Source: Butyriboletus loyo (Eukaryota > Basidiomycota > Agaricomycetes > Boletales > Boletaceae). From it: a stretch of 64,000 nucleotides of DNA. Below, in pieces: positions 11,000-22,067 of the stretch. Location: assembly GCA_038093515.1 (NCBI GenBank), contig JBBPSI010000035.1, positions 104,303 to 168,302 on the forward strand, read 5' to 3'. Made by a program: the position numbers and the translations under genes. Position 1 is the first letter of the stretch. Every line of letters begins with the position of its first letter. Below the pieces are notes generated by a model. That model was not told where the DNA came from. It ran no database searches and saw only the letters and a program-made list of their open reading frames with translations.

Positions 11000-12233
11000 A
11001 GACCGCTGGCAAGAACCTTGCGCAGTTTGATAAGGGAGCTGCGTCGGATGGGATTACGCAGGCCAGGTAAGCATCGCGCGACCAATGGCTGACTGAGAGT
11101 AATTTCAAGCCTTTGCAGAGTTGGATATTAATTTTTAGATTGCCCGTGCACGAATGACATGACTGTTCATACCCGGAAATCAGGCGCAGAAGTGGAGGCT
11201 TGGATCCATACCAGGGCGTAATGTCCCGAGAATAGAGTATTGTTCTTTCCGGAGCAAGAGAGTGCTCGATTGCTGTACTCGTGTCGTCCAACGAAGTTCC
11301 AGGCGATCGGGGTGGGAACAACGATCACGAACCGTTGGCACGATCGCCACCGTAGGGAGCGATAAGGAATTGGGAATAGAGGACTCGTGTGTTATGTTAT
11401 ATTTATGTATACGAGCTATGCTTGGTTGGCAGCAGACGATGCGAACGATCTCTTAGGGATGGAGCGACTCGCCACGCTGCATTCGCGGAGTTGTAAATCC
11501 GAGAGCCTGGTTCAGGCCAGTGACTGGACTGGCAGCGAGCAGAGGTCCGATTCTAAATGTCCATCAAGCTTAGCCGCGTCGGGTAGGCGAGGTTCGCTCG
11601 GGTGGTAATAATACTAGCCAATGAGTGATCATCGTCTTGCTTCTTCCGAATCTCAACTAAGCAGGCATCAGGGGCTTGTACTGCCTCGCTGATATGTGAA
11701 CTTTGTGCATCTTCGGATGATGTGTCAGTCGCCAGGGGGGGCTTCCACAAACAATCGCCTCGCTTTATCTGACAGTCTTTGCCGTTTGTGTTTCATAGCC
11801 TGTTAATTAGGCCAGAGATTTGTCAATTAGGGATAGGTGTCCAAACCGGGGGACGACCTTTTTGCGGTGTGGTAACATCCCGCATGGCTCCAAGAGGCGC
11901 CCCCGCTGTCCCACTCGCAGAAAGGACATGTCCTCATGTCCTGTTATTACCATCCTGCTGCGAGCATGCTCTGCTCCTTTTATCTGAGCCCTCTCAGCCC
12001 TCTGAGCAGCTCTGCTCACCCCCAAACTCTCCCATCGCCGTCGCATCACACATCTCCCAGACAGCCACTCAAGCCTCGATTGTTTATTATCCTTGTTTTG
12101 TTGCGACTGGTTGTGCCCTTTTCCACGGTGAAGATTAGGTTAGCTAGCATCTTCTGGTAGGTGCTCGCTTCGCTCCCGTCCCGTGTCACAGACACAGGAT
12201 GATCCCCCTCCAGGCTTTCTTCCCCGCCCCCCC
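11000..12233. other. Intergenic
   Basis: 1.2 kb between EXO1 and the zinc-finger gene. I find no recognisable protein in any frame. The part nearest 12.2 kb is rich in C and T on the plus strand, as is common upstream of fungal start codons, and is the likely promoter and leader of the downstream gene. Confidence 0.5.
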
Positions 12234-13883
12234 ATGGGTGACTCAACCGGTGATACATACTTTCCCACCGGGTCTTCGCGCATCCCCCACTCGAGACAGC
12301 CCTCCAACTCGGACGAACAGAATATACTCCCCCATCTCCTCGCTCCTCTCCCCTGCGAACCCCATTTTCTCCACTACCTTGGCCCCGGCGAGAACGCACA
12401 AAATATCAGCGTTCAGTTCATGCACTCCTGTCCCGGTCAGGATACCACTCAACTGGACTCTGATATTTTGCAACGACATCACGACAGCCCCCCCATCGCC
12501 CCCCACCACACTGCGTATCCCGAGTCGGCCCAGCGCACCACATCGCACGCATTATCCCCCTACGCCACTGACGCGTCCGGATTTCACAATTTCGCTCCTT
12601 GCGACCTCCCAACACTCCATATCGTCGATGCACCCTTCCATGGGATCCAAACCCTCAGGAGGGGTTCTTGGGTAGGCGGCTCGCTGGCTCTTTGTCAAAA
12701 TATCTGACAGATGCCCCAGCCCTCTCATTCGCAAATGGCGTATTCCACCTGGATACAGTCGCCCCCGAGGGCACTAAGGTCCCCAGCCAGCGAGCCGCCA
12801 GAGAGCATTTCTGATGAATCGTATCAAGATTCCGACGTCGAAGAAGTGACCCAAATGTCCCCGATGATGAATCAGTTCCAGATCCAGTCATCACGGAACG
12901 TCGACCTCTCGCCACATCACACGCACCATGCACAGGCACTCCAACCATCCGTTATGACCTTCCAGCTCTCCGAGACGATGTTACAGCCCGTTGAAGACCC
13001 TGAGAACCGACATATGTTGCGCAGTCTGCTGGACATGAACATCGATGACCGGTCAGAGGACACACATCCGTCCCCTCTTTCGACCTTTCCGTCCCCGTCG
13101 ATTCCTTTCGGAGGCGCAATGTTCCAGGGTCCTAGCATGAGGCTTCAGCGCGACAGAGAAAAGGTGATCACGACGAGCCAGTTCCGCGTGCCGGTACCCT
13201 CCCCCAGCGATATCCCATCCAGATCGCTGTACAGCCCTACGAATTCTCATGTCGGCGACCAAAGAGCCTCCGGTACGAAGCAGCAGAAGAAGTCGAAAAT
13301 GCACCAGTGCAAGCTATGCAAGAAGTTGTTCCCTCGGCCCAGCGGCTTGACTACGCATATGAATTCCCATTCAGGAGCTAAGCGTATGTCTTCTGCACGT
13401 CGTCGTCACCGAGTAGCGTGCTAAGCGGCCTTGTGGTCAGCCTACAAATGCATTGTAACGAATTGTGAAAAAAGCTTTGCTGTCCGGTCAAACGCGAAAC
13501 GACATCTACGCACCCATGGGATAAATCCATCGTCGTCCGACATTCTTTCTACCCCCCGTTTCGCGGTCGGATTCGAAGAACCGATGGTGACGCAGGTCCA
13601 CGACGTGGGGAGGCAGCCGTCAAGGTATAGATGGATTCCTCATAACCCATCACCTCACGCAAGCGAGTGGCTTCGTCAAGGCTCATCGTCATCAGTAATA
13701 GATGGTGGTTCACATACTGGTCTCACGTTCCAAACCAGCATGTCTTCAGCGACGTCGTCCACTCCGTCAAATGGTTCCGAGGAGGACCACGACGAAGTTG
13801 CGTCTTCGAGCATCGCCGATTATAACAGAGGCACCGATGAATTTTCCGGCACATATCCGAATTATAGGCAAGACTCGCGATGA
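12234..13883 (+). CDS. C2H2 zinc-finger transcription factor
   Basis: Exons 12234-12671, 12711-13383 and 13441-13883 give 517 residues. Two adjacent C2H2 fingers sit at about residues 343-400: CKLCKKLFPRPSGLTTHMNSH, shown here by its Cys and His pattern C-x2-C-x12-H-x3-H, and a second finger C-x4-C-x12-H-x3-H, joined by the linker SGAKPYKC that the splice 13383/13441 restores. The rest is Ser/Pro-rich and disordered, with an acidic patch (DSDVEEV) that could be an activation region. The ATG at 12234 is the first in frame. The first intron (39 nt, 12672-12710) is short and in frame, so an unspliced version would hit the TGA at 12705. Target genes cannot be told. Confidence 0.85.
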
Positions 13884-14051
13884 GGATGGTGGCCAACCTG
13901 GCAAACGCTCAGACGGTGCGATGGCTCCCCGCCCCATGTCACGTTTCACACCCGTGATTTCTTGGACCACACGACCATTATAACCTAGATTGGCAGGTAT
14001 CCGCTATGACAATTAGGCGCGATATATTGCTCTGGGTTTATTTCACCATAT

Positions 14052-14639
14052 TTATCGAGATTGTCTGTGTATCACATTTATCTTGGGACCGTAGAGTACA
14101 CGATTCACAATTCCGATAGGAATATCATATAATTCCGGGGCGATTGTTGTGTCAGCATGCTTGAGGTATGGATTAGGCGTCGCTAGCCGTGGAAGATAGC
14201 CTTTGTCGTCTGGCAAATCGATTAACTCACACATTTACCGTGATTTGTACATAGTGCTTGACTCACCCACGATTGCGCTAACGTCACTAAACGAGGGGGT
14301 ATGGGCGATTGCGAGAGAAACGTATACAAAATATGTGAGGAGGACCAGAACAATGGAATATGCGGGCAGGAGCAACGACCATTCGCTGTCATTTCATCAG
14401 TCTTTTTTTCTCCCCTTGAGTGGAGTCGCGCACCGGCTTGGGTACCATTTGACGCCTAGCCAGACAATGAATTCGTCTGGTAGGAGTGCCCAGAGAACAT
14501 AGACGACGAATAAAACGGACGTAGACGACCAAGCAACGAATCCGTAAAATTCAGGAGCCCGACTGCGGTGTTCATGTGGCAGTTCTGTGGGTGCTCGCGC
14601 AAGAGGTGCTACAGGCGACGTTGGCTCCGCTCGCTGCAT
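14052..14639 (-). CDS. PIG-P, GPI-GlcNAc transferase subunit
   Basis: Small ER membrane subunit of the GPI-GlcNAc transferase that makes GlcNAc-PI, the first step of GPI-anchor synthesis. Exons 14639-14434, 14385-14271 and 14225-14052 give 164 residues in frame. Seen: an Ala/Pro-rich N-terminal stretch; EFYGFVAWSS leading into a first membrane helix (VLFVVYVLWALLP); VWLGVKWYPSR; a second helix (SIVLVLLTYFVYVSLAIA); and a C-terminal PELYDIPIGIVNRVLY, which is diagnostic for PIG-P. The second intron is read with a GTGGGT donor at 14270, the choice that keeps frame. It lies head to head with the folate gene, 180 bases apart. Functionally it fits the GPI-like protein at 20-22 kb only in the general sense that such proteins need this pathway. 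Confidence 0.9.
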
Positions 14640-14819
14640 CTTTTTGACGTGGTCTTTGGATATCCCAGCTTGACGTTCAGCGCAATCCCCGTGACGGTCG
14701 TTAACAACGACCAGCAGCGCTCGCGGCTCAGCGAACTGCCCACGGTCAATGCCGAGCCACGTTGTCGGGCCACAACTACCACCCGCCAGTCTGGCTCTCA
14801 GAACGATTCCCCCCTCACG
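14640..14819. promoter_or_regulatory. Short bidirectional promoter
   Basis: 180 bases separate the start codons of PIG-P (minus) and the folate cyclo-ligase (plus). Both genes must draw their promoters and leaders from this interval or from each other's coding sequence. No TATA box is evident. Confidence 0.55.
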
Positions 14820-15782
14820 ATGTCGATCACGGCGCTCAAATCCGCTAAAAAAAACCTTCGGACGTCGGTGGCCAAAACGCTTCGGGATCTGACACAGTCG
14901 GACTTGCAATCTCAATGTAACTATCGGTATTGAACGCGTTCCCCGTTTTGACTGATCCTGACGGACGATGCATTAAATAGCAGAGGCGATCGTGAACAAG
15001 GTCATCGCGCTCCCGGCTTTCAAACGTTCTAAAACAATAAGCTGTTACTTGAGCATGCCCACCGCGGAGGTGCAGACGACGGCGTTGGTGTCGAATATTT
15101 TGGCGGACAATGGTATGGCCGCATCTCCGTCTGTGTGGTGCCCTGAGTGTACAGCCAAGCGCAGGAAAAATGTTGTTCGTGCCGACCCTTGCGTCCAAAG
15201 ATGGGCAAATGGACTTCGTGAGGCTGTACGATGAAGAAGACCTGCGTGCGTTCCCCGTCGGCTTGTGGGGTATCCCCGAGCCTCCGGCGGAATGGAGAAG
15301 CGGATCTCGACAGAGTGGTGTGTGCCTTTACCAACGAGTGCCTCCTCGTCGTCTCATCGATAGCTGAATCTTGTCTCTTACCAGTCTCAGATGTATCCTG
15401 TGAAGACCTTGACTTGATCATCCTGCCAGGTCGGTGTTACAGCCTCCACGAGGCAAAGCGGTGACCGAACTTCCCCCTTACCCCACCCATTGGCAGGCGT
15501 CGCGTTCGATTCATCTCTGTCACGTTTAGGTCACGGTAAAGGTTATTATGACCATTTCATCTCTTCCTATGTCAACGCCGCCAAACGACCGCGGCCTCTT
15601 TTAGGTAGCTCATTATTACGTTCTCTCAACATCATACTCATGCAGATTTGTCAGTTGCGTTGTCTCTCCAGCAACAATTACTGGAGGCAGGGCAAGTTCC
15701 AGTGTCAGACCACGATTGGAAGCTAGATATGATCGTAACGCCAAATGACGTTATTACTCGGGAGGACCTCGCGATCGTATAG
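14820..15782 (+). CDS. 5-formyltetrahydrofolate cyclo-ligase
   Basis: Converts 5-formyl-THF and ATP to 5,10-methenyl-THF, recovering the storage form of folate. Six exons (14820-14916, 14981-15112, 15165-15317, 15385-15429, 15497-15604, 15655-15782) sum to 663 nt, 220 residues, close to the yeast and human enzymes. Seen: N-terminal KVIALPAFKRSKTISCYLSM (substrate-binding side), GKMLFVPTLA, GLWGIPEP, DLIILPGVAFD and the nucleotide-binding GHGKGYYDHF, then a C-terminal DMIVTPNDVI. The first acceptor is placed at 14980 because the next AG would create a stop. Its 3' end faces the RAD51-family gene 85 bases away. Confidence 0.93.
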
Positions 15783-15867
15783 CTTTGCTATCCAGAAAAG
15801 GGGTTCCAACCACTCCATATCCGCTATGAACATTCCTGGATTGTTCCATGTATCAATCGGTGGCATA

Positions 15868-17172
15868 TTACACGGGAATTGTACTCACTAACGCGTAATT
15901 TTCTTGTGAGGCGTGGTGTTGACGCTGGCCGCTTGGGGAGGAGAGCAGACGTAGAACTCTGGGATGGAATGAGCACACGACACTTGAATTAAAGTGGAGT
16001 CACATTACCCTGCCACTCTTGACCGTGGTGTGATCACCAGTCGATACGATCGCCCAGAAGGCAGGTAGTCAGGTCCTGAGAAGGTATGGCTTGCTTCAGC
16101 CTGCAATCTGTATCGATCAAGAGATAGGAACCTAGCTGAGGCGCCATCACGGCCTTGGCTCCAGTGTCGAAAGTGCCCGTTGATCCATCTCCACTCAGCA
16201 TTTTGGTTGCCATTTGTGAAGTAACGACGATCTGGTGAACGCGTAAGGGCCTTACTTTAACGCGGAAACCGCGTGCACCTACAGTCAAGTTATTGGATAC
16301 ACATGCTTGAAGAAGGGTTTGTCGGATAACACCCAGTAGTGCTATCCTCCTTGACGGTGCAAGATCCGGATGTGATTGAAAAGGGAAATAAATTGAATTC
16401 AACACAAGCAGTCCCGTCTTCTATCATTCAGCTCGTCAAAATGCGTTTGCTAATTTGTAATACTCACCGTGGGGCGGAGCTCCGCAAGAAGGTTATGCAT
16501 AAATATTATGAGGTTCGGTAATGTGTGAACCCGAAGATAGCGTATCAATTCTTGACTGTACGGTGATACCGTACCTACGAAGAAAAAAATACTCGTCCAT
16601 GTTCAAACGAGCACATGAATTACCTGCGAGCACCCCGGAAATGGCCTGTGGACTTGTCATGTTCTGCATGTCTAACACGAGACAGGTCAGTGCTCATGTG
16701 TGGGACGCCCATTACAAAATGCCTCACCAATGAACATGACACCTTCGCCGGCCTCCGCAAAGGTTCTTACGAAATCTAATGCAAGAGATTCTTTGAAACT
16801 GCCTGGAGGTCCTGATATTTCCAATATGTGGCCTCGTGGAAGCCCACCTCCGAGGATTTTATTCACAGCGAGGTACCTGCATTTCGAAACGTTTGTGTGA
16901 GACAATGAGGCCACCGACTGGCTCAAGGGTATTCTCTTTGGAGCTTGCGTCGCGGCGATCAAAGCTTGAGAGTCCGCGATATCGATGCCGAGTTCTTGGT
17001 AGTGTCACCAACACGGAAAATTGAGTCAGGCTATATGAATCCCTGACGCACCTTTGGACAGGCTTTCTGCCGAAAAACCTGAAAGTTCGTCGGCCGTCTC
17101 ATACCCCGCACGTCTCAGGGCCACTTGCGTAGACGGGGGAAGTGAGGAACAATAGAATAGACTCTTCGACAT
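15868..17172 (-). CDS. RAD51-family recombination paralog
   Basis: RecA-fold ATPase of the RAD51-paralog group (Rad55/Rhp55, RAD51C-like), which assists RAD51 filament formation in homologous recombination. Eight exons (17172-17052, 16994-16728, 16671-16624, 16574-16468, 16417-16283, 16231-16132, 16075-16009, 15958-15868) sum to 936 nt, 311 residues in frame. A small N-terminal helical region is followed by the core: NKILGGGLPRGHILEISG, a Walker A-like GPPGSFKES at about residue 102, FRTFAEAGEG-type helix, the Walker B position LLVLNS, and then IVVTSQMATKML (L2/QM region) with APQLG. Both nucleotide motifs are atypical: F for the last Gly and E for Thr in the P-loop, Asn for the usual Asp in Walker B. 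The last exon could instead end near 15815 through another splice. Confidence 0.85.
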
Positions 17173-17487
17173 GCTGCTATTTTAACTCAAGATACACACG
17201 CGATGAGGGGCTAGACGAGACCGTCGTGGCATCTTACCTGGGCGGAAAATTCTAGAGTAGCTGACCTCGCTGACGGTCAACCTATGAAAAAAAATCAACG
17301 GCACGTGACCTTGGCGCGTAGGATAAATTAGGGTGGGGTCGCATGCGCAAGTTCCCGCGTGTTCTTCTTCTCGTCTTCGTTCGCCATTTTGCTTTCCGCC
17401 CTTTGATCAGTCTCGCTCGGTTACTTCATCACAGCAGTGTATTTTTTTTAATTCTCTTTCTCTCTTTTCATCTGGTAATCTTGAAAA
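17173..17487. promoter_or_regulatory. Divergent promoter, RAD51 paralog/RRM gene
   Basis: 315 bases between divergent starts. An ACGCGA element lies at 17198-17203, about 26 bases upstream of the recombination gene start. Pyrimidine tracts precede the RRM gene start at 17488. The element could be chance; see the findings. Confidence 0.45.
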
Positions 17488-19151
17488 ATGAATCGCGACA
17501 CACACCCCGATGTCCTCGACCAAGGAACACACAACGGTAAGCTTCAGTGATTTGGTGCACATTGCAATGAGAGGGTATCAATGCAGTCTTCGGTATAAAA
17601 GGCACTGTCAAGACATGTGGTGAGAAGATGTGATGGTTGGTCCCAATCGATGGGCTCATCCTGCCACAAGGTCAGCCCCGACAACCGAAAGATCGCTATA
17701 ACGAACCGACGATGCACGCGGGAATTCCTGAAAAAAACAAGGGAGTGAACTCCACAACACATCGCGACATCTCTTACCTTCCCCTAGGAACTCGGAGGAA
17801 GGTCTCGGTCGGAGCGCCGAAAACCAAAAGCAAGTATTCGAATCAGAACGTCCTGCTGGAATTGACTCGTGTATGGTGTTTAAAGCTCTATTTTATGTTT
17901 CTCTCAGTCGCCAATCAACTCCCGTACACTTCCCTCAAATGGAAACATACGTCGGAACCTCTACGTGCTCGGTTTGCCGTTCGACCTCACAAAGTAAGAT
18001 CATTTGCCCGCCCAATCGTATAAGCTCACTCATCTCTAGGTCCGAGTTCGCCAAGATCTTTGAACCCTATGGAACCGTGACCCACGCCGTCATTTTGGCT
18101 ACCTTGGACAGCGCTTCTCGCCGGCGTGGTTTTATTGTAATGTCAACCCATCAAGAAGCCAAGGCAGCGATGGATACGTTATCGCGCACACATATAGGGT
18201 TCTCGTTCAATTTACTTGTCGTTTAATCATTCTTTGACATTCTCCTCAGGGGACATATGCTTGATGTCTCATGGGCTGTAGTCCAACGTTCCCAAGGTCC
18301 TGTGTCCCAGTATGACTTAGCGTTGCCTAACTGGATTCTACCATAGGCTTCTTGGATGGAGCGGATCGCACGATGATGCTCGCCATCTCCACCCCTTCCA
18401 TTTCTGAACCAGATCGGCTTTATCACATCCCCGACGGATCAGAAGACCAGACAACCAATCACTGGAAGCTTACCCACATACCGACCTCGAAACTTCTGGT
18501 GTCCAATTTATCTACCATATTGTTCACACAGGTCTCGGACTTACACCCACTTTTTTATCCGTTTGGGCCCATCAAAGACATCAAGATTCTTGGATCGTCG
18601 CCTGTCGGGACCCTAGACTCAGCCGTTACAGCTATGGTTGAATACGTGAATGTTTCGAGTGCTCAAGAAGCGAAAGACACGTTACAATTCCAGTCATATG
18701 CTGGTCGTCCTATCGAGGCTCACTATATCTGTGACCCAGGCATGCCGACGCACACAAGGCCTTCTCCGTTCCTCTCTGGGTCATTTTTGGGGCACGGAAA
18801 ATCCTCTGATATCGGTCTCAACCCATTCGCTGTTCCCTTCGATATGGCCTCACGCTTCTCCACGGGAGGTCGGATATACAACTCTCGTTATAGCGCAGCA
18901 ATCCCAAGTGGACTACCTAGCGACGCCCCTTTTGCTCCACAGCCTTTTCCAGCGTACACCAGGCCCTATATAACGGATGCTATCTCTAGGTCTAGTTCTG
19001 CGACGAGTTCGACGTAAGTAATTCGTGCTAACGTTAAAAATGCTTTTTTCGACATTATGTTAGCTGGAGCTATGATGGTCGTCCGCTCAGGCCTTTGCGC
19101 ACATCGCACTCGTCTCTCAGCCGTGCCAACACCTATACCTCGTATGCTTAG
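17488..19151 (+). CDS. Two-RRM RNA-binding protein
   Basis: Clear exons are 17488-17536, 17908-17993, 18040-18198, 18250-18296, 18347-19013 and 19064-19151. The exons between 17537 and 17870 are not settled, though an ending ...IDSCM before 17908 keeps frame. RRM1 starts RRNLYVLGLPFDLT and continues SEFAKIFEPYGTVTHAVIL with RRGFIVMSTHQEAKAAMDTL. RRM2 contains KLLVSNL, FYPFGPIKDIKIL and a TAMVEYVNVSSAQEAKDTL segment. The C-terminal tail is Ser/Pro/Tyr-rich and probably disordered. This layout suggests an mRNA-binding regulator of splicing, stability or translation in nucleus or cytoplasm; the exact family is not recognised. It shares a divergent promoter with the RAD51 paralog. Confidence 0.8.
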
Positions 19152-20235
19152 GGCCTTAAAAGCATCGACCGCACATCCGTCAAGACGCTTTCATGCTCAG
19201 CACAATAAAACTCGGAAAACCTCGCTCTCACCTCGATCATCGCGCGATAACTTCAAGCCCAATGCCACTTCTCGGTGTGATAATATGGGATCATGTATAT
19301 TCTTTTGTATAACGCGGAACTGTGCACTTGTATAAATGGTTGTACCCTTTAATTGTAAGTATGTATGCTTGTAGGGTTCTAGATACATATTTTAATGTGA
19401 AGTCGAGTCGTCCATGTTCATAATCGCGAGCCTCTTGTTCTTTAGCTCACAGAGGATCACTCTATGTTGGGCTTGAACCAATGTGTTTGATCATCCACCT
19501 GTTTCGGTGAGCACATGTAGAACGAAATGCCCTCCGGGTTCAGACAGCTGACCGACGAAGGCTCGACATTCAGAATCATGAACACGAACACGGCCTGTAT
19601 TCCGCACTTTTGTCCGGTGCTCTCAGGGCTTATGCATCGGGTGTGTACGCCGCGATCGTCAAGCCTCCGTTCCAATACGGTCTAAAGGTCGTTGAGCTTG
19701 GGACGATCTGGGATATGTGAGCGTAGTGTCGACGAGTGGACAGCAGATCTTCGCAAAGTGCTGGTGCATAGTCCGAGTCTTTGGATACGAACGTCTTGGT
19801 GATGTGAGTGTCCACCTGGCCGATTTCGTTTCTGCGTGTCCAGAGGGATCGAGTCATGTCGATGCTTGCTACTCAACGAGCATGGCCGTTCTCCATGTGT
19901 TGCGATCGTTCCAGACCTTGTCCACCAGAGCAACGGAGGGCGACCGACCGAGGCGCACACTTGTATCGTTCGCTCTGCATAAACAACAATGTATAGGCAG
20001 GCAGGTCGAGAAAAAACGACGTCTGTGAAATAGATGATGCACAGAAGTATCCGCCATAAAAGTAAAGGATACAAAAAAGATGTGCACTGTGCCCAGACCA
20101 CCAAAGAGAAACAAGTGCCTGCGTCTGGGGGGCTAAAGTAATAGGAGGAAAGCAACGAGAGCGAGTAGATGATCTCGTGGAGATAACGGGCTGGCGGGTC
20201 CCGATCGAAAGTTCATCCGTGACCGTCAGTCGAAA
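19152..20235. other. Intergenic, convergent 3' ends
   Basis: 1.08 kb between two genes that end facing each other. It should hold both 3' untranslated regions. One short plus-strand frame near 19540-19720 contains alternating polar and apolar residues but resembles nothing I know. I see no gene here. Confidence 0.45.
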
Positions 20236-21866
20236 TCAGAAAAGGTGAGCGAGAAGTGTGGTAGCGAAGACGATAGCTACGAGGACACCATGCATGCCAT
20301 TCCCATCGGTCAACGAGCTCGCGCCGTTAATAGTCGAGACATTAGAGAAGGCGATAGACGGTGTGTCGAGCGTCGAGTTAGGACCATAGACGTAAGAGGT
20401 AATTCCAGGACCAGGGGCCGTGGAGTCGTTGCACTGCACAGAGACAGATTGGAAGACTGCGTAGAAGTGGCCTGGCCAATCGTGAGCCTTGGTAAGCAAA
20501 CACAGTTGGTACAACGTACCGGCTGAAACATAATCGGGGTCGTCCCACTTGACCAAACCTCCACTCCAGTTAATAGTGCCCTGAGGTTCCGAGGAAATGC
20601 CAGCAGCCCAAAGGCTATGCGATCGGTAGTGAGTATCAACCAGCCCAGTCTATTCTTAGGAAGCTATACCTGAGCTGGATGCGGCTGGGGGTGCTGGGGA
20701 ACTCGCTGACACCGGTAACGTTGTTGATGCAATCAGTAGCTAATATGGTCCGAGTGGCATTGCCGTCAATCAAGAAAGTCAAGGAGTCGGGTTGCCAGTC
20801 GATCTAATGTGCAGATATTAAGATCATAACGCATTACTGCACATCGAGAGGAACGCACGGTATAATCATGGAAGTTACCATATGTATCTGTGAGGCCGGT
20901 CTCGGTGACACCGTCGGTAATGGAAGCTACAAGGCTTGTTTGTGAACAGAGAGGAGAGGGCGTTCGGCAAGCTTACGGATGGCGCCTTGCCAAAAGTAAT
21001 TGGTTTGAGCTTCGGTGGTTTGGTTGCCTGGAAACTCCCAATCGATTTCGTCTTTGATGCTGCTCATGGTGATGAATGCAGTGACAACACCAGCCCAACG
21101 GCCGGTTTTGACTGGAACATGCGAGTCAGATGAGGCGGAGAAAAGGGCGGAGTGTGCATACACCGAGCAGTGATTTGACCATAATGGACGTAGCGGGTGG
21201 AAGACAGCAGAGTACCACCACCGTGCTCAGTGAGGGTGAGAGCAATGGCAGCCTCTCCATCTGTGGTTGTATTGAGGATGGAGCCCTGCTCGAGTACCCA
21301 GTCTGCATGAAGATGGTGTGGATTCATTTCTTTCTAAATTCAAGTTGGACATACCGTATTCGCTTGCATTACCGTTGAAGTAGGTATAATTGGACAGGAT
21401 ACGGGAGGTGTCGGAGAGAGTAAACTGGGCGGTGAAGGTGAATACCACGCTTGTCTTGTTGAGGTGTTTTTTCTTACGTTGGCACTCTGACATACGGGAT
21501 TGGGCTTACAGGAGTTCAAGGAGTAGGAACTGATGGGGTTACATCCTCCCAGGCAGTACTATTCATACTACAGATTAGCAGGGCATATTAAAGTGAAATC
21601 GGGTTGGACTGACATAGCCATCTCCACAGAAGCCATATTCACCTAATTGGTCGTGAAGAATATAAGAAAAGACGGTATCGGATATAGAGCTTACTGCAGC
21701 AGGGGTAGTCAGACGAGCAATGATTGGTGGAGTTACTGAGGTGATCATCAATCTTAATCAACCGCTGCTATTAATAGGAAGAAGGATACCAAGTTGCGCC
21801 CTGAGCAGCAAATGCGGTGGGCAACACCGCGGCGAGGAGAGGGAGGAGGCAGAAGAGCGCAATCAT
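20236..21866 (-). CDS. GH16 Crh-type cell-wall transglycosylase
   Basis: Secreted, probably GPI-anchored enzyme that links chitin to beta-glucan in the fungal wall. The ATG at 21866 opens a signal peptide (MIALFCLLPLLAAVLPTAF). After splicing, a Cys-rich module follows, with CSSDYPCCS, EYGFCGDGY and YCLGGCNP, like the N-terminal region of Crh1/Utr2 proteins. The catalytic GH16 motif DEIDWEFPG is at about 21045, with two Glu flanking Asp. Further segments match the jelly-roll fold (HDYTIDWQPDSLTFLIDG; ARTIL-type strand; SIWPAGISSEPQG). The C terminus is Ser/Thr/Asn-rich and ends in a hydrophobic stretch (VLVAIVFATTLLAHLF), typical of a GPI signal. At least six introns of about 50 nt are present and not all boundaries were fixed. 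It starts 201 bases from MSH6, divergent. Confidence 0.9.
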
Positions 21867-22067
21867 AAAGGAGAGTGGGGTAAATGAGAGGAAACGGAGA
21901 GAGCGATTGAAAAACAACTTGAAGGACCTCAGCTTGAGGGTCCTGTCACTCGTATCCAAGCGCTTAGCGTAAAGATCTATATCCACAAACATGCCACAAC
22001 GCGCTACAACGACGCGACGCATCTCGCGTCTCGCGTTCAAGCGTGCTCACCGCGTTCAGCGTCCAAC
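21867..22067. promoter_or_regulatory. Divergent promoter, GH16/MSH6
   Basis: 201 bases between starts. On the MSH6 side are ACGCGA at 22012-22017 and TCGCGT (its reverse complement) at 22024-22029 and 22031-22036, three MluI-box-like sites within 25 bases and 30-55 bases before the MSH6 ATG. Confidence 0.5.

Noticed and set aside
14397..14915. Single long minus-strand frame covering the PIG-P first exon and the start of the folate gene
   Set aside because: Only its central part (from the ATG at 14639) is coding. Upstream it runs through the shared promoter and the antisense of the folate gene first exon.
19540..19720. Plus-strand fragment with SGALRAYASGVYAAIVKPP as a possible gene relic
   Set aside because: Too short, no flanking exons that extend it, and no family recognised.
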